Source of the DNA: Piscirickettsiaceae bacterium
GTDB taxonomy: Bacteria > Pseudomonadota > Gammaproteobacteria > Nitrosococcales > Methylophagaceae
Direction: 5' to 3'
NCBI GenBank assembly: GCA_030627065.1
Contig: DAOUSV010000003.1
Location: forward strand, 1-30,613
Length of the DNA stretch: 30,613 nt
In this document: in pieces, positions 8,129 to 16,350 of the stretch
Position numbering within the stretch: position 1 is the first letter of the stretch
How the letters are laid out: every line of letters begins with the position of its first letter
Program-made: the position numbers and the translations under genes
The notes under the pieces: generated by a model
The model's input: the letters and a program-made list of their open reading frames with translations, nothing else
Databases searched by the model: none
Told to the model about the DNA's origin: nothing

Positions 8129-10243
8129 TTATAAACCAGCTTGCACACAACGCAAAATACCATAATCATATTCACCATCAAGCTCATCAAACACGGGCTT
8201 TAATCGCCCTTTTTCTTGATCTTCTTGTGATTCAATGACAAACAAGATTTCATTATATTCAGCATCACTTAACTCTAATACATCACGAACATCTAACAAT
8301 CCAACTTCAATCGCATCAGCCAAATGCGTGTATATGGTGCTAGATTTAATCTCTCGTTGCCTTGCAATCTGTTCAATCTCTAAGCCTTGTTGATAGGCCA
8401 TCAAGGTTTCATTAACAGTTACACTTAGGCGATTATTCAATAATTCAGATAATGGATATTGTACTATCTCATCAATAAAAGCTTGTCCATACCGACTGAG
8501 TTTTTGCCCACCAACACCTGAAATATTAGCTAAATCACTCAAGCTTATAGGTCTGCTTTTCAGCATTTCTTGTAATGTAGAATCATGGAAAACAACATAC
8601 GGCGGCACACCGTTTTCTTCAGCGAGGTTTAGTCTCACACTACGCAATGCCTGCCATAGCTCCTCATCTTGCGGCCGAACCAAACCTTTTTTCTTTTTCT
8701 CTTTTTCTGTTTTTTCTGCTTTTACCTGTTTACGTAACTTCAAGGCTTGCTCGCCACGCAATAGTGCCCTACATTTCTCTGTCAGCCGTAATGCGCCATG
8801 TCGTTCAGCATCTGTTTCAAGATAACTTAGTGCAATAAGCTGTCTAAAGAGACTACGCCATTCAATTACTGGCGTATCACTGCCAATACCAAAGGTACTG
8901 ATTTGGTCATGCCGATTTCGCTGTATACGTTCATCACTTTTTCCGTGCAAAATATCAATAATATAATTCACACCAAAACGCTGTTCTGTTCGATAAATAC
9001 ACGATAAGGCTTTTTGAGCTAATTCAGTACCATCCCATTGTTCGGGTGGGTTTTGACAGTTATCACAGTTGCCACAGACCTGAGAGTCCATTTCATCAAA
9101 ATATGTAAGCAATGATTGGCGACGACAAGTAATGACTTCACACAAGCCAAGCATCGACTCTAGTTTTTGATGTTCAACTCGCTTATGAGCTTCATCGGCA
9201 TTCGAGTTCTGCGTAAACTGCCTCAGGGTAATAATATCTTGCAGGCCATAAGCCATCCACGCATTGGCAGGCTCGCCATCACGTCCTGCTCGACCTGTTT
9301 CTTGATAATAGGCTTCGATACTTTTTGGTAGATTCAAATGCGCTACAAAACGTACATCTGGCTTATCAATTCCCATACCAAAGGCAATGGTGGCGACGAT
9401 AATAACGCCTTCTTCTCGCAGGAATCGTTGCTGATTTTTCTGTCGTGTTTCTTGTGGTAACCCAGCATGATACGGTAACGCTAAACGGCCTTGTTCTGCC
9501 AACCATTCTGCGGTTGCCTCTACTTTTTTACGTGATAGACAGTAAACAATTCCAGCATCATTGGCATGATTATTCTGTAGAAATGTCCATAAGCGTTGTT
9601 TGGGGTTATTACCTTCTGAAATAGCATAATGAATATTCGGACGATCGAAGCTATTAATAAAAACACGGGCATTACCTAATTGTAGCTGGGCAATAATTTC
9701 ATCACGTGTTCGCTGATCTGCAGTTGCTGTTAAGGCGATACGAGGAACGCTAGGGTAACGTTCATGCAACAGTCTCAGCTGTTGGTAGTCTGGACGGAAG
9801 TCATGCCCCCACTGTGATACACAATGTGCTTCATCAATCGCAAATAAAGAAATCTGGCTCTGATCTAATAAATTTAAAAACTGACCATTTAATAATCGCT
9901 CAGGAGCAACATAAAGTAGTTCTAATTCATTGTTGAGTAGTTGCCGTTCAACATTATGCGCTTCATCCGCCTTTAAACTGGAGTTTAGAAAAGCGGCCTT
10001 AATACCAAGTTGCTGTAAAGCATCAACCTGATCTTGCATTAAAGCAATGAGTGGCGAAACAACAATCGCAGTGCCATCGCGTACCAATGCAGGTATTTGA
10101 TAACACAGTGACTTACCGCCACCGGTGGGCATGAGTACTAATGCATCATTACCATTTAGGAGTTCTTGGATGATATCTTGCTGATCATGACGAAATTGGT
10201 CATAACCAAATGTCGATTGAAGTATTTCTTGGGCACGTTTCAT
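8129..10243 (-). CDS. recQ: ATP-dependent DNA helicase RecQ with a C-terminal helix-turn-helix extension
   Basis: RecQ is a 3'-5' DNA helicase acting in recombination and replication repair. With the ATG at 10243 the product has 704 residues. Walker A MPTGGGKSLCYQ has Lys44, and the DEAH box is at 137-140 followed by the aromatic-rich loop CVSQWGHDFRPDY. The helicase C lobe has QETGRAGRDG. The four zinc cysteines are in CRRQSLLTYF and VCGNCDNC, then come the RQC winged helix and an HRDC domain (about 530-600, ISGVGGQKLSRYGQ). The last 90 residues (QGLEIEQIARQREIKSSTIY) look like an HTH_40-type domain, making the protein longer than E. coli RecQ (about 609). An in-frame TTG upstream was rejected because it lies inside the pit terminator; AAAGG sits 7 bases before the chosen ATG. 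Confidence 0.95.
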   Translation of the reverse strand: MKRAQEILQSTFGYDQFRHDQQDIIQELLNGNDALVLMPTGGGKSLCYQIPALVRDGTAIVVSPLIALMQDQVDALQQLGIKAAFLNSSLKADEAHNVERQLLNNELELLYVAPERLLNGQFLNLLDQSQISLFAIDEAHCVSQWGHDFRPDYQQLRLLHERYPSVPRIALTATADQRTRDEIIAQLQLGNARVFINSFDRPNIHYAISEGNNPKQRLWTFLQNNHANDAGIVYCLSRKKVEATAEWLAEQGRLALPYHAGLPQETRQKNQQRFLREEGVIIVATIAFGMGIDKPDVRFVAHLNLPKSIEAYYQETGRAGRDGEPANAWMAYGLQDIITLRQFTQNSNADEAHKRVEHQKLESMLGLCEVITCRRQSLLTYFDEMDSQVCGNCDNCQNPPEQWDGTELAQKALSCIYRTEQRFGVNYIIDILHGKSDERIQRNRHDQISTFGIGSDTPVIEWRSLFRQLIALSYLETDAERHGALRLTEKCRALLRGEQALKLRKQVKAEKTEKEKKKKGLVRPQDEELWQALRSVRLNLAEENGVPPYVVFHDSTLQEMLKSRPISLSDLANISGVGGQKLSRYGQAFIDEIVQYPLSELLNNRLSVTVNETLMAYQQGLEIEQIARQREIKSSTIYTHLADAIEVGLLDVRDVLELSDAEYNEILFVIESQEDQEKGRLKPVFDELDGEYDYGILRCVQAGL

Positions 10244-10259
10244 TTTGAGACCTTTGCAT

Positions 10260-10285
10260 AAAAAAGGCCTCAAACGAGGCCTTTT
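10260..10285 (-). terminator. Intrinsic terminator of pit
   Basis: AAAAGGCCTC (10262-10271) pairs perfectly with GAGGCCTTTT (10276-10285) around a four-base loop. On the minus strand the stem runs into six T residues (10265-10260). It lies 25 bases after the pit stop and only 17 bases before the recQ ATG. Confidence 0.9.
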
Positions 10286-10290
10286 CGTCT

Positions 10291-10310
10291 ACATCATTTA
10301 ATAATGATGT
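10291..10310 (-). repeat. AT-rich hairpin directly after the pit stop codon
   Basis: ACATCATT (10291-10298) is the perfect inverse of AATGATGT (10303-10310) with a TAAT loop. The stem touches the pit stop codon at 10311-10313 and precedes the GC-rich terminator. It may protect the pit mRNA 3' end or help pause the polymerase; this is inference. Confidence 0.5.
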
Positions 10311-11960
10311 TTATGTCATCAATCCTTTAATCACAAAGAATATACCCGCCGCCATAACAGCTGCTGAAGGCACGGTAACGACCCATGCTGTAATAATCTT
10401 TTTAATCGCATCACGTTTAACATACAAGTTTTTCTTATCTTCTTTTAATGTCTTTTTAGCTTGTTTAAGCGATACTTTATCTTCATCAATCAAACGATAA
10501 AGTGTTGTTATACGCTCGTAATCTTGCTCTTCTTTCACTGATTTTTTATTTAGATCTTTTAATTCTAATTTCAAAGCTTGTAATGCTTTTTTGTCATCTT
10601 CAATAGTTGCCTTTTCATGCTCAATCTCATTAACGATATTGACTGATGAATCTAACCATTCACGCAAGAATCCCACACCGAAGATACCACCAATTGCAAT
10701 ATGAGTTGAACTCACCGGCAAGCCTAATTGGCTGGCAATAATCACCGTAATTGCCGCTGCCATAGCAACAGAAAATGCACGCATTTGATCTAATTCAGTG
10801 ATCTCACTACCTACGGTTCTAATCAATCTAGGACCATACAAAGCCAAGCCAAGAGCAATACCAATAGCACCTACTGCCATCACCCAAATCGGAATGCCTG
10901 CTTTAGCAGATATGCCTCCAGTCATAACAGCATCATTAATCGCAGCTAATGGACCAATTGCATTAGCAACATCGTTGGCACCATGAGCAAAACTTAATAA
11001 TGCCGCGGCAAAGATAAGTGGCACTGTAAATAATTTATTAACACCTGAACGTTCATTTTCGATACCACCTAATTTGGCTTTAATTGATCGCTTCATAAAG
11101 ATGAATACAATCACAGCCACAACAGTACCTAGAAATAACGCAGTTCCTAGTGTTGGTTTTTTTGTTACTTCTACGGTGAAAAACATCACATCATTAAAGT
11201 TATTAACCAATGGTTGCCATACTTTTTTCAGACCTTTCAGTACTAAATAAGTAACAAATGCAAGGGACATAACGGCCACATAAACGGGCACCCAACGATA
11301 AGAGGCGCTTACTTTGTCATCTTTAAATACGATGGTCTTTTTAATAGCAAACAAGAATCCTGCCGCAATCACTCCACCTAATACTGGTGAAATAACCCAA
11401 GAGCTGGCTATTTTCGCCATTGTGCCCCAATCAACAACGCTAAAACCTGCAGCTGCGATACCGGCCCCCATCACACCACCGACAATTGAGTGAGTCGTTG
11501 AAACAGGTGCTTTAGCCATTGTAGCCAAGTTTAACCATAATGCCGCCGCTAGTAATGCCGCCATCATTGCCCATAAGAAACTATCAGTATCTGTACCAAA
11601 TGCATCAATATCGATAATGCCTTTTTTGATGGTTGATACCACATCACCACCCGCAATAAAGGCACCACTGGCTTCAAATATTATCGCAATAACAATCGCG
11701 CCCCCCATGGTAAGAGCTTTAGAACCTACCGCTGGCCCAACGTTATTAGCAACATCATTGGCACCAATATTCATTGCCATATAACCGCCAAAAACGGCTG
11801 CTATTGCAAGAAACATATTGTTAGGTACACCGCCACTGGTGGCAAAGCTAAATGCAAGTACGCCTACAAGGAAAAACAGTGCAAAACCAATTCTGGCTAA
11901 TTCGGTATGACTTTTCTTCATTGCTTGCTTCTCAAATTCATTAATCGTTTTCATTTCCAT
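10311..11960 (-). CDS. pit: Inorganic phosphate transporter (PiT family) with a cytoplasmic coiled-coil insert
   Basis: This is a low-affinity phosphate permease of the inner membrane driven by an ion gradient. The 549 residues are mostly membrane helices. The two PHO4 repeats carry the family signatures GANDVANNVGPAVGSKALT and HGANDVANAIGPLAA, with partner motifs PVSTTHSIVGG and PVSSTHIAIGG. Between the last two membrane regions, about residues 433-520 are hydrophilic and rich in Lys, Glu and Leu, with a coiled-coil look (EHEKATIEDDKKALQALK). E. coli PitA is about 499 residues. The start is uncertain: ATG codons at 11960, 11954 and 11921 share the frame, the last preceded by a GAGAAG. An array of Pho half-sites upstream suggests PhoB control. 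Confidence 0.92.
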   Translation of the reverse strand: MEMKTINEFEKQAMKKSHTELARIGFALFFLVGVLAFSFATSGGVPNNMFLAIAAVFGGYMAMNIGANDVANNVGPAVGSKALTMGGAIVIAIIFEASGAFIAGGDVVSTIKKGIIDIDAFGTDTDSFLWAMMAALLAAALWLNLATMAKAPVSTTHSIVGGVMGAGIAAAGFSVVDWGTMAKIASSWVISPVLGGVIAAGFLFAIKKTIVFKDDKVSASYRWVPVYVAVMSLAFVTYLVLKGLKKVWQPLVNNFNDVMFFTVEVTKKPTLGTALFLGTVVAVIVFIFMKRSIKAKLGGIENERSGVNKLFTVPLIFAAALLSFAHGANDVANAIGPLAAINDAVMTGGISAKAGIPIWVMAVGAIGIALGLALYGPRLIRTVGSEITELDQMRAFSVAMAAAITVIIASQLGLPVSSTHIAIGGIFGVGFLREWLDSSVNIVNEIEHEKATIEDDKKALQALKLELKDLNKKSVKEEQDYERITTLYRLIDEDKVSLKQAKKTLKEDKKNLYVKRDAIKKIITAWVVTVPSAAVMAAGIFFVIKGLMT

Positions 11961-11989
11961 GTTTCATTTAATCTTAAAAATAGTAATTA

Positions 11990-12028
11990 CTACAATAATA
12001 TTACAGTATTGTTGCAGTATTGTTACAG
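11990..12028 (-). promoter_or_regulatory. Array of 11-bp spaced Pho half-sites with -10 element upstream of pit
   Basis: On the plus strand TTACAG (12001), TTGCAG (12012) and TTACAG (12023) start exactly 11 bases apart; the first two are each followed by the identical spacer TATTG. A weaker fourth unit, CTACAA, starts at 11990 in the same register. These match the reversed PhoB half-site TGACAG at 4-5 of 6 positions. On the minus strand a TATTAT hexamer (12000-11995) lies 11 bases beyond the 12012 half-site, the same distance as in front of phoB. Transcription would start about 28 bases before the first possible pit ATG. Confidence 0.7.
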
Positions 12029-12121
12029 TTGTCTACACTAATTATTTTTTATTCTTTATGCTGTAACTTTCACTTGCTAACATTGTCTACCTAAACACAT
12101 CCTATACGACTGATATTGATT

Positions 12122-13933
12122 ATGAAAAAATATTTCGCTCTATTACTTATACTACTTTCATTTAGCGTTCAAGCGCGCCCTGGTCTGCTAGATAGTCTTG
12201 GCTTTTCTAATGATATGGACACGCCGCTCGATGTTGATCAGGCATTTATCTTTTCAGCTCAGGCACAAGATGCTAATACATTGCTGGCACGCTGGGAAAT
12301 TGCCGAAGGAAACTATCTTTATCGCGATAAAATAAGGTTTGAAATACTTGAAAAAGAATCCGTTCAACTGCAAGATTTTTCACTACCTGCTGGTGAAAAC
12401 AAAATGGATGAAGTGTTTGGTTTAACAGAAGTCTATCAATTTAATACTGAGATTCTTTTACCTATAAGTCGTGGCGTGGAAACAAAAAAAATCACGTTAA
12501 AAGCCTATTATCAAGGGTGCTCTGAAACATTTCACATCTGTTACCCACCAACCGAAAAAGAAATCATTATCACATTACCTGCCGCCACATCGGTAGTCGG
12601 CAACGCTATAACGATTGCACCTCCCATTATTAGTGAACAAGATCAACTGACTCAGAAACTTGCCGATGGCGATCTGATTAAAATTCTACTAGGCTTCTTT
12701 GGTTTAGGTTTATTACTCGCATTTACCCCTTGTGTGTTCCCAATGATACCCATCTTATCTAGCATTATTGTCGGCGAAGGTGAGCGAATCACTACTCGTC
12801 GTGCGTTCTCTTTATCCCTTGTCTATGTTTTAGCCATGTCAGTTACCTATACGGTTGCCGGTGTTATGACGGGATTATTAGGCGAAAATATCCAAGCCAT
12901 GTTCCAAAACCCATGGATTATCGGTAGCTTCAGTGCCTTATTTGTTGCGCTATCCCTGTCAATGTTCGGCCTATTTGAACTACAACTTCCTCATACTCTA
13001 CAACACCGCTTACATCAAATAAGCCACCAGCAAAAAGGTGGAAAAATGGCCGGAGCAGCATTAATGGGTATGTTATCTGGTTTAATCGTTGGCCCGTGTT
13101 TGGCGCCACCATTAGCCGCGGCATTGATATTTATTGGTCAACATGGCGATCCACTCTTAGGCGGCACGGCCTTATTTGCTCTTAGTATGGGCATGGGCTT
13201 GCCACTTATTATAATAGGTACATCTGCAGGCTCGCTATTACCTAAAGCAGGTAGCTGGATGGATACCATTAAATCTGTCTTTGGCGTACTGATGTTGGCA
13301 TTAGCAATATGGATGTTAGAACGTATTATTCCTGGATGGGTTAGCCTTCTACTTTGGGGTGGACTACTGATTGTGACAGCCGTGTATTTAGGTGCTCTCA
13401 ATACACTCAATATTGATTCCAATGGCTGGGAAAAGTTATGGAAAGGTTTAGGGCTTATTCTATTAATTTATGGTGGCTTATTAATGTTGGGCGGCGCTAG
13501 TGGTAGTCATAATGTGTGGCAGCCATTGCAAGTTATCAGCAGCTCAAATGCCTCTAATTCGAAGTCCTCAGAACACGTAGATTTTATTCAAATAAACAAC
13601 CTAGCTGAACTGCAACAACAGCTTGCTCAATCTAACACGCCAGTTATGCTCGATTTTTATGCTGACTGGTGTGGCGATTGCAAACGAATGGAAGTCACAA
13701 CATTTCAAGATAGCAACGTATTAGCTGCATTAGAAAACATGACATTACTGCAGCTGGATATGACGGACAACACCGATGCACACAACGCCATACTCAAACA
13801 CTTTGGCATCTTTGGCCCACCGACTTTATTGTTTTTTGATGCTAAAGCTCAAGAAGAGTCACAGTATCGCTGGGTAGGCATGGCCTCCGCATCAGAGCTA
13901 GTTAATCACATCAATACGCTTCCAGCACACTAA
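12122..13933 (+). CDS. dsbD: Thiol:disulfide interchange protein DsbD
   Basis: DsbD carries electrons from cytoplasmic thioredoxin across the inner membrane to periplasmic partners such as DsbC and cytochrome c maturation proteins. The 603 residues show a signal peptide (MKKYFALLLILLSFSVQA), the N-terminal alpha domain with Cys133 and Cys140 (GCSETFHICYPP), the eight-helix beta domain with Cys204 (AFTPCVFPMIP) and Cys326 (VGPCLAPP), and a C-terminal thioredoxin-like gamma domain with CGDC at 517-520 (DFYADWCGDCKRME). All six redox cysteines are present. The start is the ATG at 12122; an in-frame TTG two codons earlier is less likely. No clear Shine-Dalgarno is visible. It is divergent from pit, so the 161-base gap must hold promoters in both directions. 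Confidence 0.95.
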   Translation: MKKYFALLLILLSFSVQARPGLLDSLGFSNDMDTPLDVDQAFIFSAQAQDANTLLARWEIAEGNYLYRDKIRFEILEKESVQLQDFSLPAGENKMDEVFGLTEVYQFNTEILLPISRGVETKKITLKAYYQGCSETFHICYPPTEKEIIITLPAATSVVGNAITIAPPIISEQDQLTQKLADGDLIKILLGFFGLGLLLAFTPCVFPMIPILSSIIVGEGERITTRRAFSLSLVYVLAMSVTYTVAGVMTGLLGENIQAMFQNPWIIGSFSALFVALSLSMFGLFELQLPHTLQHRLHQISHQQKGGKMAGAALMGMLSGLIVGPCLAPPLAAALIFIGQHGDPLLGGTALFALSMGMGLPLIIIGTSAGSLLPKAGSWMDTIKSVFGVLMLALAIWMLERIIPGWVSLLLWGGLLIVTAVYLGALNTLNIDSNGWEKLWKGLGLILLIYGGLLMLGGASGSHNVWQPLQVISSSNASNSKSSEHVDFIQINNLAELQQQLAQSNTPVMLDFYADWCGDCKRMEVTTFQDSNVLAALENMTLLQLDMTDNTDAHNAILKHFGIFGPPTLLFFDAKAQEESQYRWVGMASASELVNHINTLPAH

Positions 13934-14065
13934 AAACAACAAATATTGCTATTTCGACGAATTTAGCGACAAATTACGGCTTTTTGGCTTAAAAAACTAG
14001 ATATTTTACAACCATTAGTGCAAAATACATCCCATATTCAATCTTCCTGATGGCGCAAAATACTA

Positions 14066-14506
14066 ATGGCAAAATTCTTAGTGTTACATGGTCCCAACCT
14101 AAACCTTCTTGGCACGCGAGAGCCTGAACATTATGGGGCTGATACCTTAGCCGACATTGCCGACAGATTAACTGCTCAAGCCAACAAGCAAGATCATCAA
14201 TTGGAAAGCTTTCAAAGCAATGCTGAACATGACTTGGTTGATAAAATTCAAGATGCCCGCACTAACGGCACTGACTTTATTATTATCAACCCTGCCGCAT
14301 TCACTCACACTAGCGTAGCGATTCGTGATGCATTATCAGCAGTAGCAATACCGTTCATTGAAGTGCATCTATCTAATGTTCATGCACGAGAATCATTCCG
14401 AAAACAATCCTATTTCTCAGACATTGCCGTTGGCGTGATCTGTGGTTTAGGGGCACAAAGTTACGAGCTTGCTCTACAAGCAGCTATCAAACATACAACT
14501 ACTTAA
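14066..14506 (+). CDS. aroQ: 3-dehydroquinate dehydratase, type II
   Basis: AroQ dehydrates 3-dehydroquinate to 3-dehydroshikimate in the shikimate pathway for aromatic amino acids. The 146 residues match the small dodecameric type II enzyme. The N-terminus reads LVLHGPNLNLLGTREPEHYG with the catalytic Tyr at residue 23 in the flexible loop. INPAAFTHTSVAIRDAL and EVHLSNVHARESFR supply the conserved His and substrate-binding residues. It is the first gene of the aroQ-accB-accC group found in many gammaproteobacteria. The 132 bases between dsbD and this gene are AT-rich and hold no clear terminator or consensus promoter that I can defend. Confidence 0.96.
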   Translation: MAKFLVLHGPNLNLLGTREPEHYGADTLADIADRLTAQANKQDHQLESFQSNAEHDLVDKIQDARTNGTDFIIINPAAFTHTSVAIRDALSAVAIPFIEVHLSNVHARESFRKQSYFSDIAVGVICGLGAQSYELALQAAIKHTTT

Positions 14507-14518
14507 AGGTTTATCTTT

Positions 14519-14968
14519 ATGGATATTCGTAAAATCAAAAAACTGATCGATTTAATTCAAGAATCAGATATTGCAGAAATTGAAATTCACGAAGGTGAAG
14601 AATCAGTTCGCATCAGCCGTAACAGTGCTGCCGCACCGGTTATGATGGCCGCGCCAGCGCTTGCTACGGCACCACTTGCCGCGCCTCTTTCAGCAGCTCC
14701 TGCTGCTGAAGAAGCACCTGCCGCTGCAAATACAGATAATGCAGTGAAGTCACCAATGGTTGGTACGTTCTACCGTTCATCATCACCTGAAGCAGGTTCA
14801 TTTGTTGAAGTAGGTCAAACCGTGGCTGAAGGTGACATTATTTGCATTATCGAAGCAATGAAAATGTTTAACCAAATTGAAGCTGATCGTAGCGGTACAG
14901 TTAAAGCTATTTTGGTTGAGAATGGTCATCCCGTTGAATTTGATGAGCCGTTAATTATTATTGAATAA
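14519..14968 (+). CDS. accB: Biotin carboxyl carrier protein of acetyl-CoA carboxylase
   Basis: BCCP carries the biotin that moves CO2 from biotin carboxylase (AccC) to carboxyltransferase (AccAD), making malonyl-CoA for fatty acid synthesis. The 149-residue protein has the usual N-terminal MDIRKIKKLIDLIQES helix, an Ala/Pro-rich flexible linker (about residues 38-75), and the biotinyl domain with IEAMKMF; Lys115 is the biotin site. The thumb residues typical of bacterial BCCP are around SPMVGTFYRSSSPEA. An AAAGG sequence lies 9 bases before the ATG. It starts 12 bases after aroQ and precedes accC by 39 bases. Confidence 0.97.
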   Translation: MDIRKIKKLIDLIQESDIAEIEIHEGEESVRISRNSAAAPVMMAAPALATAPLAAPLSAAPAAEEAPAAANTDNAVKSPMVGTFYRSSSPEAGSFVEVGQTVAEGDIICIIEAMKMFNQIEADRSGTVKAILVENGHPVEFDEPLIIIE

Positions 14969-15007
14969 TTACTCTTTTCTGATCATTTTGAACTGTGGAT
15001 ATATACC

Positions 15008-16348
15008 ATGATTGATAAAATTGTTATTGCAAACCGTGGGGAAATTGCCCTACGTATTTTACGAGCGTGTAAAGAATTAGGCATCAAAACTGTTGCCGTA
15101 CATTCTAATGTGGATCGTGATTTAAAACACGTATTATTAGCCGATGAAACTGTTTGTATTGGTCCTGCACCTTCTGCAGAAAGCTATCTAAATGTGCCTG
15201 CATTAATCAGTGCGGCTGAAATTACAGATGCATCAGCCATTCATCCTGGTTATGGCTTTTTATCTGAAAATGCTGACTTTGCCGAACGTGTTGAAGAAAG
15301 TGGCTTTATCTTTATTGGCCCTAAATCTGAAACGATTCGCATGATGGGTGACAAAGTATCTGCGATTAAAGCGATGAAAGAAGCAGGCGTACCTTGTGTG
15401 CCGGGTTCTGATGGCGCTTTAGGCGACGATGATGAAACAAACCTTAGCCTTGCTCGTAGAATTGGCTTCCCGTTAATCATCAAAGCATCTGGCGGTGGTG
15501 GTGGTCGCGGTATGCGTGAAGTGCATAGTGAAGCTCACTTATTAAATGCAATTTCATTAACCAAAAGTGAAGCGAAAGCCTTATTTGGTAATGGCATGGT
15601 TTATATGGAAAAATTCCTAATGAATCCGCGCCACGTTGAATTCCAAGTATTGGCAGATCAACATGGTAATGCAGTGCATTTAGGCGAACGTGATTGCTCA
15701 ATGCAACGTCGTCACCAAAAAGTAGTTGAAGAAGCACCTGCACCAGGACTTTCCGAAGAACTACGTGCCAAAATGGGCAAGATTTGTGCTGATGCTTGTG
15801 TTCGTATTGGTTACCGTGGGGCTGGTACATTCGAGTTTTTATATCAAGACGATGAGTTTTATTTCATCGAGATGAATACTCGAATTCAAGTAGAACATAC
15901 TATCACCGAGCAAATTACAGGTATTGACCTATTAGCTGAACAAATCAAAATTGCTGCCGGTGAGACTTTATCTTTCACCCAAGATGATATTGTACTTAAT
16001 GGTCATTCTATTGAATGTCGTATTAATGCTGAAGATGCCAAAACATTTATGCCAAGCCCAGGCAAAATCACGCATTATCATGCACCGGGTGGCGTAGGTA
16101 TTCGCATGGATTCTCATGTATATAGTGGTTATAGCGTACCACCAAATTATGATTCAATGATTGGTAAGCTGATTGCTCATGGCCCTACGCGTGAATCTGC
16201 AATTGCTCGTATGTTAACTGCATTGAGTGAAATCGGTATTGAAGGTATTAAAACCAATGTCGCACTGCAACAAGACATTATGAATGACAGCAACTTCCAA
16301 CAAGGTGGTACTAACATTCACTATCTTGAAAAGAAACTCGGTCTTTAG
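15008..16348 (+). CDS. accC: Acetyl-CoA carboxylase, biotin carboxylase subunit
   Basis: AccC uses ATP and bicarbonate to carboxylate the biotin on BCCP. The 446-residue length is close to E. coli AccC (449). The N-terminal domain begins IDKIVIANRGEIALRILRAC. The ATP-grasp domain has the glycine-rich loop KASGGGGGRGMR, the metal-binding FIEMNTRIQVEH segment, and the C-terminal domain contains GHSIECRINAEDA and the YDSMIGKLIAHG motif. All expected signatures are present and nothing looks broken. prmA begins 2 bases after its stop codon, indicating co-transcription. Confidence 0.97.
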   Translation: MIDKIVIANRGEIALRILRACKELGIKTVAVHSNVDRDLKHVLLADETVCIGPAPSAESYLNVPALISAAEITDASAIHPGYGFLSENADFAERVEESGFIFIGPKSETIRMMGDKVSAIKAMKEAGVPCVPGSDGALGDDDETNLSLARRIGFPLIIKASGGGGGRGMREVHSEAHLLNAISLTKSEAKALFGNGMVYMEKFLMNPRHVEFQVLADQHGNAVHLGERDCSMQRRHQKVVEEAPAPGLSEELRAKMGKICADACVRIGYRGAGTFEFLYQDDEFYFIEMNTRIQVEHTITEQITGIDLLAEQIKIAAGETLSFTQDDIVLNGHSIECRINAEDAKTFMPSPGKITHYHAPGGVGIRMDSHVYSGYSVPPNYDSMIGKLIAHGPTRESAIARMLTALSEIGIEGIKTNVALQQDIMNDSNFQQGGTNIHYLEKKLGL

Positions 16349-16350
16349 TC

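Noticed and set aside
10244..10273. Longer recQ reading frame from a TTG at 10273
   Set aside because: The extra ten codons lie within the pit terminator hairpin, while the ATG at 10243 has an AAAGG ribosome-binding site and matches the RecQ N-terminus.
11990..12028. Short direct repeats that could be iterons or a mini CRISPR
   Set aside because: The unit is only 11 bases, the site lies directly upstream of pit, and spacing and sequence match PhoB half-sites with a -10 at the right distance.
11961..12121. A sigma-70 promoter for dsbD
   Set aside because: Several partial hexamers exist but none has both a good -35 and -10 at normal spacing, so no call was made.
13138..13422. Minus-strand open frame inside dsbD
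   Set aside because: It lies wholly within the membrane domain of dsbD and its product resembles nothing.
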